Below are positions 60,154 to 64,000 of a stretch of 64,000 nucleotides of DNA, piece after piece (position 1 is the first letter of the stretch; every line of letters starts with the position of its first letter). The notes below the pieces were generated by a model, which saw nothing but the letters and a program-made list of their open reading frames with translations, was not told where the DNA came from and ran no database searches. Source of the stretch: Erwinia rhapontici (lineage in GTDB: Bacteria; Pseudomonadota; Gammaproteobacteria; Enterobacterales; Enterobacteriaceae); the NCBI RefSeq assembly GCF_012271765.1, contig NZ_VRKO01000014.1, positions 310,001 through 374,000 of the forward strand. The letters run 5' to 3'. Both the position numbers and the translations under genes were made by a program.

Positions 60154-60732
60154 ATGCTGCTTCTGATCGACAACTACGACTCCTTCACCTGGAACCTCTA
60201 CCAGTATTTTTCTGAGCTGGGAGCCGAGGTATGCGTGCGCCGCAATGACGAGATCACGCTGGCTGAGATTGACGCGCTGGCGCCGGAACATCTGGTGATC
60301 TCTCCAGGCCCCTGTACACCGAATGAAGCCGGGATCTCTCTTGAGGCTATCCGTTATTTCTCCGGGAAATTGCCTATCCTTGGCGTTTGTCTGGGGCACC
60401 AGGCAATCGCACAGGCCTTTGGCGCCCGCGTGGTACGCGCACGCAAGGTGATGCACGGCAAAACATCAGCGATTGAACATCGTGATGGCGGCGTGTTTGC
60501 CGGGCTGAATCATCCCCTGACGGTGACCCGCTATCATTCATTGATTGTTGAAAGCGGCAGTCTGCCTGCTGAGTTTGAAGTGACCGCCTGGACCGTGGAT
60601 GAGAATGGTCAGCCTGATGAGATCATGGGCTTCCGCCACCGCACGTTATCGCTGGAAGGGGTGCAGTTTCACCCGGAAAGCATCCTCAGCGAGCAGGGGC
60701 ATCAACTGCTGGATAATTTCCTCAAACGCTGA
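60154..60732 (+). CDS. pabA: Aminodeoxychorismate synthase amidotransferase subunit PabA
   Basis: Class I glutamine amidotransferase that supplies ammonia to PabB for 4-amino-4-deoxychorismate, the precursor of p-aminobenzoate and folate. 192 residues. N-terminus [18 protein letters not shown]. Nucleophile cysteine in [15 protein letters not shown] (near residue 79), and His-Glu in [14 protein letters not shown]. pabB is not in the window, as expected. In E. coli fic lies just upstream; here ppiA does. Confidence 0.96.
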   Translation: MLLLIDNYDSFTWNLYQYFSELGAEVCVRRNDEITLAEIDALAPEHLVISPGPCTPNEAGISLEAIRYFSGKLPILGVCLGHQAIAQAFGARVVRARKVMHGKTSAIEHRDGGVFAGLNHPLTVTRYHSLIVESGSLPAEFEVTAWTVDENGQPDEIMGFRHRTLSLEGVQFHPESILSEQGHQLLDNFLKR

Positions 60733-60748
60733 TTAACGTTTGCCTTTT

Positions 60749-60787
60749 AGTGACTTTTTATGCATATTTTATGACTATATTTTCACA
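60749..60787 (+). promoter_or_regulatory. ArgR operator: two ARG boxes upstream of argD
   Basis: Box 1 (60749-60766, AGTGACTTTTTATGCATA) and box 2 (60770-60787, TATGACTATATTTTCACA) each match the 18-bp ArgR consensus with about two mismatches in conserved positions. They are separated by 3 bp, the spacing expected for a hexamer-bound operator. They end 31 bp before the argD ATG, predicting repression by arginine. Confidence 0.75.
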
Positions 60788-60818
60788 TCCCTGAAAAGAC
60801 TAAATGGTGAGGTAGTGA

Positions 60819-62036
<1,218 letters not shown>

Positions 62037-62043
62037 TTGCCGT

Positions 62044-62068
62044 GGGCGGGGCATGCCCCGCCCCTACG
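62044..62068. repeat. REP-like palindrome, GGGCGG arms, 3' of argD
   Basis: GGGCGGGGCATGCCCCGCCC at 62044-62063 is a perfect palindrome followed by CTACG (62064-62068), seven bases after the argD stop. Same orientation as the copy behind glgP. Confidence 0.82.
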
Positions 62069-62072
62069 TTGT

Positions 62073-62240
62073 TTCGTCGATGTCAGGCATATCCCAGACC
62101 AGCGTCGGCATGCCGCTAATTCGTCGATGTCAGGCATATCCCAGACCAGCGTCGGCATGCCGCTAATTCGTAGGGGTCAGGCATATCCCAGACCAACGTC
62201 GGCATGCCGCTAATTCGTAGGGGTCAGGCATGCCTGACCC
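62073..62240. repeat. 47-bp tandem repeat array with terminal REP-like palindrome
   Basis: Three complete 47-base units occur at 62073-62119, 62120-62166 and 62167-62213. Units 1 and 2 are identical; unit 3 has TCGTAGGGG in place of TCGTCGATG and one further change. A partial fourth unit begins at 62214 and runs into the intact palindrome GGGTCAGGCATGCCTGACCC (62221-62240, GTAG at 62217-62220). Each unit contains GTCAGGCAT-ATCCCAGACC, a decayed form of the palindrome, and CGTCGGCATGCCG. It lies between convergent argD and yhfK. Confidence 0.9.
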
Positions 62241-62244
62241 GCGA

Positions 62245-64000
62245 TCATGACGATTTCCTCAAGCGCCGGGACAGCCAGCGGCCATGATGTGGGCGCTGGC
62301 TCCAGGTCAGCGACGAAATGGTGTGCATTACGCTGAGGTGGCCAAGAATACGCTTCACGTGTCGCTCCATAATGGTCACCGGCCCCTGATGGAAGTCCTC
62401 GGGGGCATCCAGTACATTGCTGCCTGAATCCGGTCCGTCATACTCCAGACGCTGCTGACAGCGTTGCAGGGCAATTTCGCAGGATTGCAAATAGCGCTCT
62501 GCCAGCGTCGGCGTTAGCATCGTATGCTCCCGCGCCAGAATGGTCATGGCGTTGATATGCTCAACAATAAACTGGCTGTGCGTGACCCACAGCTGCATAT
62601 CGGCCAGGTAGCGTGAATTAAAGCCCGGTTCCTGCATCGCCTGATGCAGTGAGTTAAACAGCGCATTATGCGCCTGATTCACCCGCATACGCTGGTATGC
62701 CAGTTTTTCCGCATCCTGTTCGCTGCCCAGCAGCTTCTGCAATGCCTCCTGATAGGTCTCCAGCGCATCGTGCGCATTCTGACGCATCAATCCACTCTGC
62801 CACTGTGGCCATAGCCAAATCATGCCGCCGAAGGCAATCAGACAGCCCATTAGTGTATCCATTAAGCGCGGCAGCAGGAACTGCGCTCCGTTCAGCGACA
62901 GCAGTTGCAATGTATACACCGCGGTGACCGTGAATCCTACGGTTGCCCAGCCGTAAAACTTGCGGATAAACAGATAGCTCACCAGGGTAATCAGTAGCAT
63001 CACCAGCAGCACCCAGGATTCCGGGGCATGTAAACCGAGCGTGGCAGCGGCAATGGCCAACCCGGCCAGCGTTCCCAGCGCCCTGTGCTGGATACGTACC
63101 CGAGTAGCGCTGTAACCGTTGAGGCTGACAAACATCACCGTCATCAGTATCCAGTAAGGCTTCGGCAGATTGAAGAACAGGGCCAGTGAACTGGCGAAGG
63201 TCAGCATGACTGCATAGCGTGCGGCGGTGCGCAGGGCAGAGGATTTCAGCGACAGATAACTCTTCAACGCAGGAAACAGCGGCAGGCGGCGCTGGCGGTC
63301 TGCCATCAGGTCGCGACGGTACAACGGGTGCTGGGTGCGTAGCACGCGGGCGATACGGCTGAAGTGATAATAGCAAAAGTTGCCAACCGGATTATCGGGG
63401 TGCTGACGGGATATTTTTTCCAGTGCCTGAAGCGGTTTTTCCATCGTGAAACGTTCAGGGAAGCGGTGATAGAGGATATCGTCAGCCAGTACCCGCAGGC
63501 GTGTGGCAATGGTCTGCGCATTCCAGCGGATCACCGCCTCGGCGTGGCTCTGCTCTACCAGCTTCTGTACTTCCTCGGGCTGATGCAGGCTGACGGCGAT
63601 ATGTTCCTGTAGATCGAGGGCGACCTGAAATGCGCGCGTCAGTCGCTGATAATGGTCGCGATTGGCGGCCAGCATATGCATTTGCTGGTAACAGGTGTTA
63701 ATCAGATCGACGGCTTTCTGTTGGCGGACCAACAGGGGAGGCAGGGCGGTTTGGGGATCGGTCAACTGGGTTAGCAGACTGTATTTCGCTTCGCAGTAAT
63801 CAGCCAGTTCATGATAGAGCAGACTGAGGGTTTCGCGCATCGGCTGCTCTTTCCACAGCCAGAACCAGAACCAGTTAAACGCGCCATACCAGACGGTACC
63901 GAGAATGAACAATAGCGGCGGCTGCCACATGGGCATGCGTCCGGCCAGACTGAGGGTGAAAATGGCGGCAATCAGCGATGCCGGTAGCAGACGACCGTGC
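62245..64000 (-). CDS. yhfK: FUSC/YccS-family membrane protein YhfK, 5' end cut by window
   Basis: The frame stays open to the right edge, with at least 584 residues present. The first visible residues HGRLLPASLIAAIFTLSLAG belong to a membrane helix, so the ATG at 63936 is internal. An N-terminal membrane bundle is followed by a cytoplasmic helical region. A second membrane bundle (PYWILMTVMFVSLNGYSATRVRIQHRALGTLAGLAIAA-like) is typical of the FUSC/aromatic-acid exporter family, and a C-terminal helical tail follows. E. coli YhfK has about 700 residues, so roughly the first 115 are missing here. Transport substrate unknown. Confidence 0.9.
   Translation of the reverse strand, partial: HGRLLPASLIAAIFTLSLAGRMPMWQPPLLFILGTVWYGAFNWFWFWLWKEQPMRETLSLLYHELADYCEAKYSLLTQLTDPQTALPPLLVRQQKAVDLINTCYQQMHMLAANRDHYQRLTRAFQVALDLQEHIAVSLHQPEEVQKLVEQSHAEAVIRWNAQTIATRLRVLADDILYHRFPERFTMEKPLQALEKISRQHPDNPVGNFCYYHFSRIARVLRTQHPLYRRDLMADRQRRLPLFPALKSYLSLKSSALRTAARYAVMLTFASSLALFFNLPKPYWILMTVMFVSLNGYSATRVRIQHRALGTLAGLAIAAATLGLHAPESWVLLVMLLITLVSYLFIRKFYGWATVGFTVTAVYTLQLLSLNGAQFLLPRLMDTLMGCLIAFGGMIWLWPQWQSGLMRQNAHDALETYQEALQKLLGSEQDAEKLAYQRMRVNQAHNALFNSLHQAMQEPGFNSRYLADMQLWVTHSQFIVEHINAMTILAREHTMLTPTLAERYLQSCEIALQRCQQRLEYDGPDSGSNVLDAPEDFHQGPVTIMERHVKRILGHLSVMHTISSLTWSQRPHHGRWLSRRLRKSS

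Noticed and set aside
62073-62213. 47-bp repeat array as a CRISPR
   Set aside because: Units abut directly with no unique spacers and no cas genes nearby.

Overview
The window is a chromosomal segment of an enterobacterium. Nearly every protein is recognisable against its E. coli K-12 counterpart, and the gene order follows the E. coli gntRKU-asd-glg-glp-mal, nfuA-bioH-feo-ompR-pckA-mrcA-hof-aro-dam-trpS and argD blocks. Several E. coli genes are missing from their usual slots (rtcAB and malT between glpR and malP, gntT after malQ, feoC, yrfG, nirBDC-cysG, fic). Together with the repeat content, this suggests a Pantoea- or Erwinia-like member of the Erwiniaceae. The assignment is an inference from gene content. 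No rRNA, tRNA, CRISPR array, prophage or insertion sequence was seen.

Layout. Bases 1-2.2 kb hold the end of gntR and the gluconate genes gntK-gntU, with a GntR operator and a CRP-like site. Next come convergent yhgN and asd. From 4.8 to 14.3 kb is a complete glycogen operon, glgB-glgX-glgC-glgA-glgP. glpD is divergent from glpE-glpG-glpR (14.4-18.2 kb). malP-malQ follow at 18.5-23.0 kb without an adjacent malT. From 23 to 34.5 kb lie a stand-alone FabF-like ketosynthase, nfuA, gntX, bioH, a small DUF1471-type secreted protein, a glucosylglycerate-phosphorylase-like GH13 enzyme, feoAB, yhgF and greB. From 34.7 to 46 kb are ompR-envZ, pckA, hslR-hslO, igaA, nudE and mrcA. From 46 to 56 kb are the hofMNOPQ DNA-uptake/pilus-like operon and the long co-directional series aroK-aroB-damX-dam-rpe-gph-trpS. 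The last part holds a small secreted protein of unknown function, codA, tsgA, ppiA, pabA, argD and the 3' part of yhfK.

How genes work together. The first 23 kb and the 27-28.8 kb gene are mostly carbohydrate storage and turnover. GlgC, GlgA and GlgB build glycogen. GlgP and GlgX degrade it, and MalP and MalQ recycle the resulting maltodextrins. Glp and Gnt genes feed glycerol and gluconate into central metabolism, and PckA supplies gluconeogenic phosphoenolpyruvate. The rest is housekeeping: iron uptake, envelope stress and osmoregulation, cell wall, aromatic amino acids, DNA methylation and arginine synthesis.

The main structure not explained by genes is a family of short palindromes built on the core GGCATGCC. 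Their flanking bases change in a compensated way, and many have a GTAG tetranucleotide at one foot. They sit almost only between convergent genes, and one locus has grown into a 47-bp tandem array. Two longer imperfect palindromes lie in front of asd and glgA. A hairpin-rich interval ending in an intrinsic terminator precedes malP. I found no clearly new multi-gene system; the repeat family and the glpR-malP interval are the best leads.
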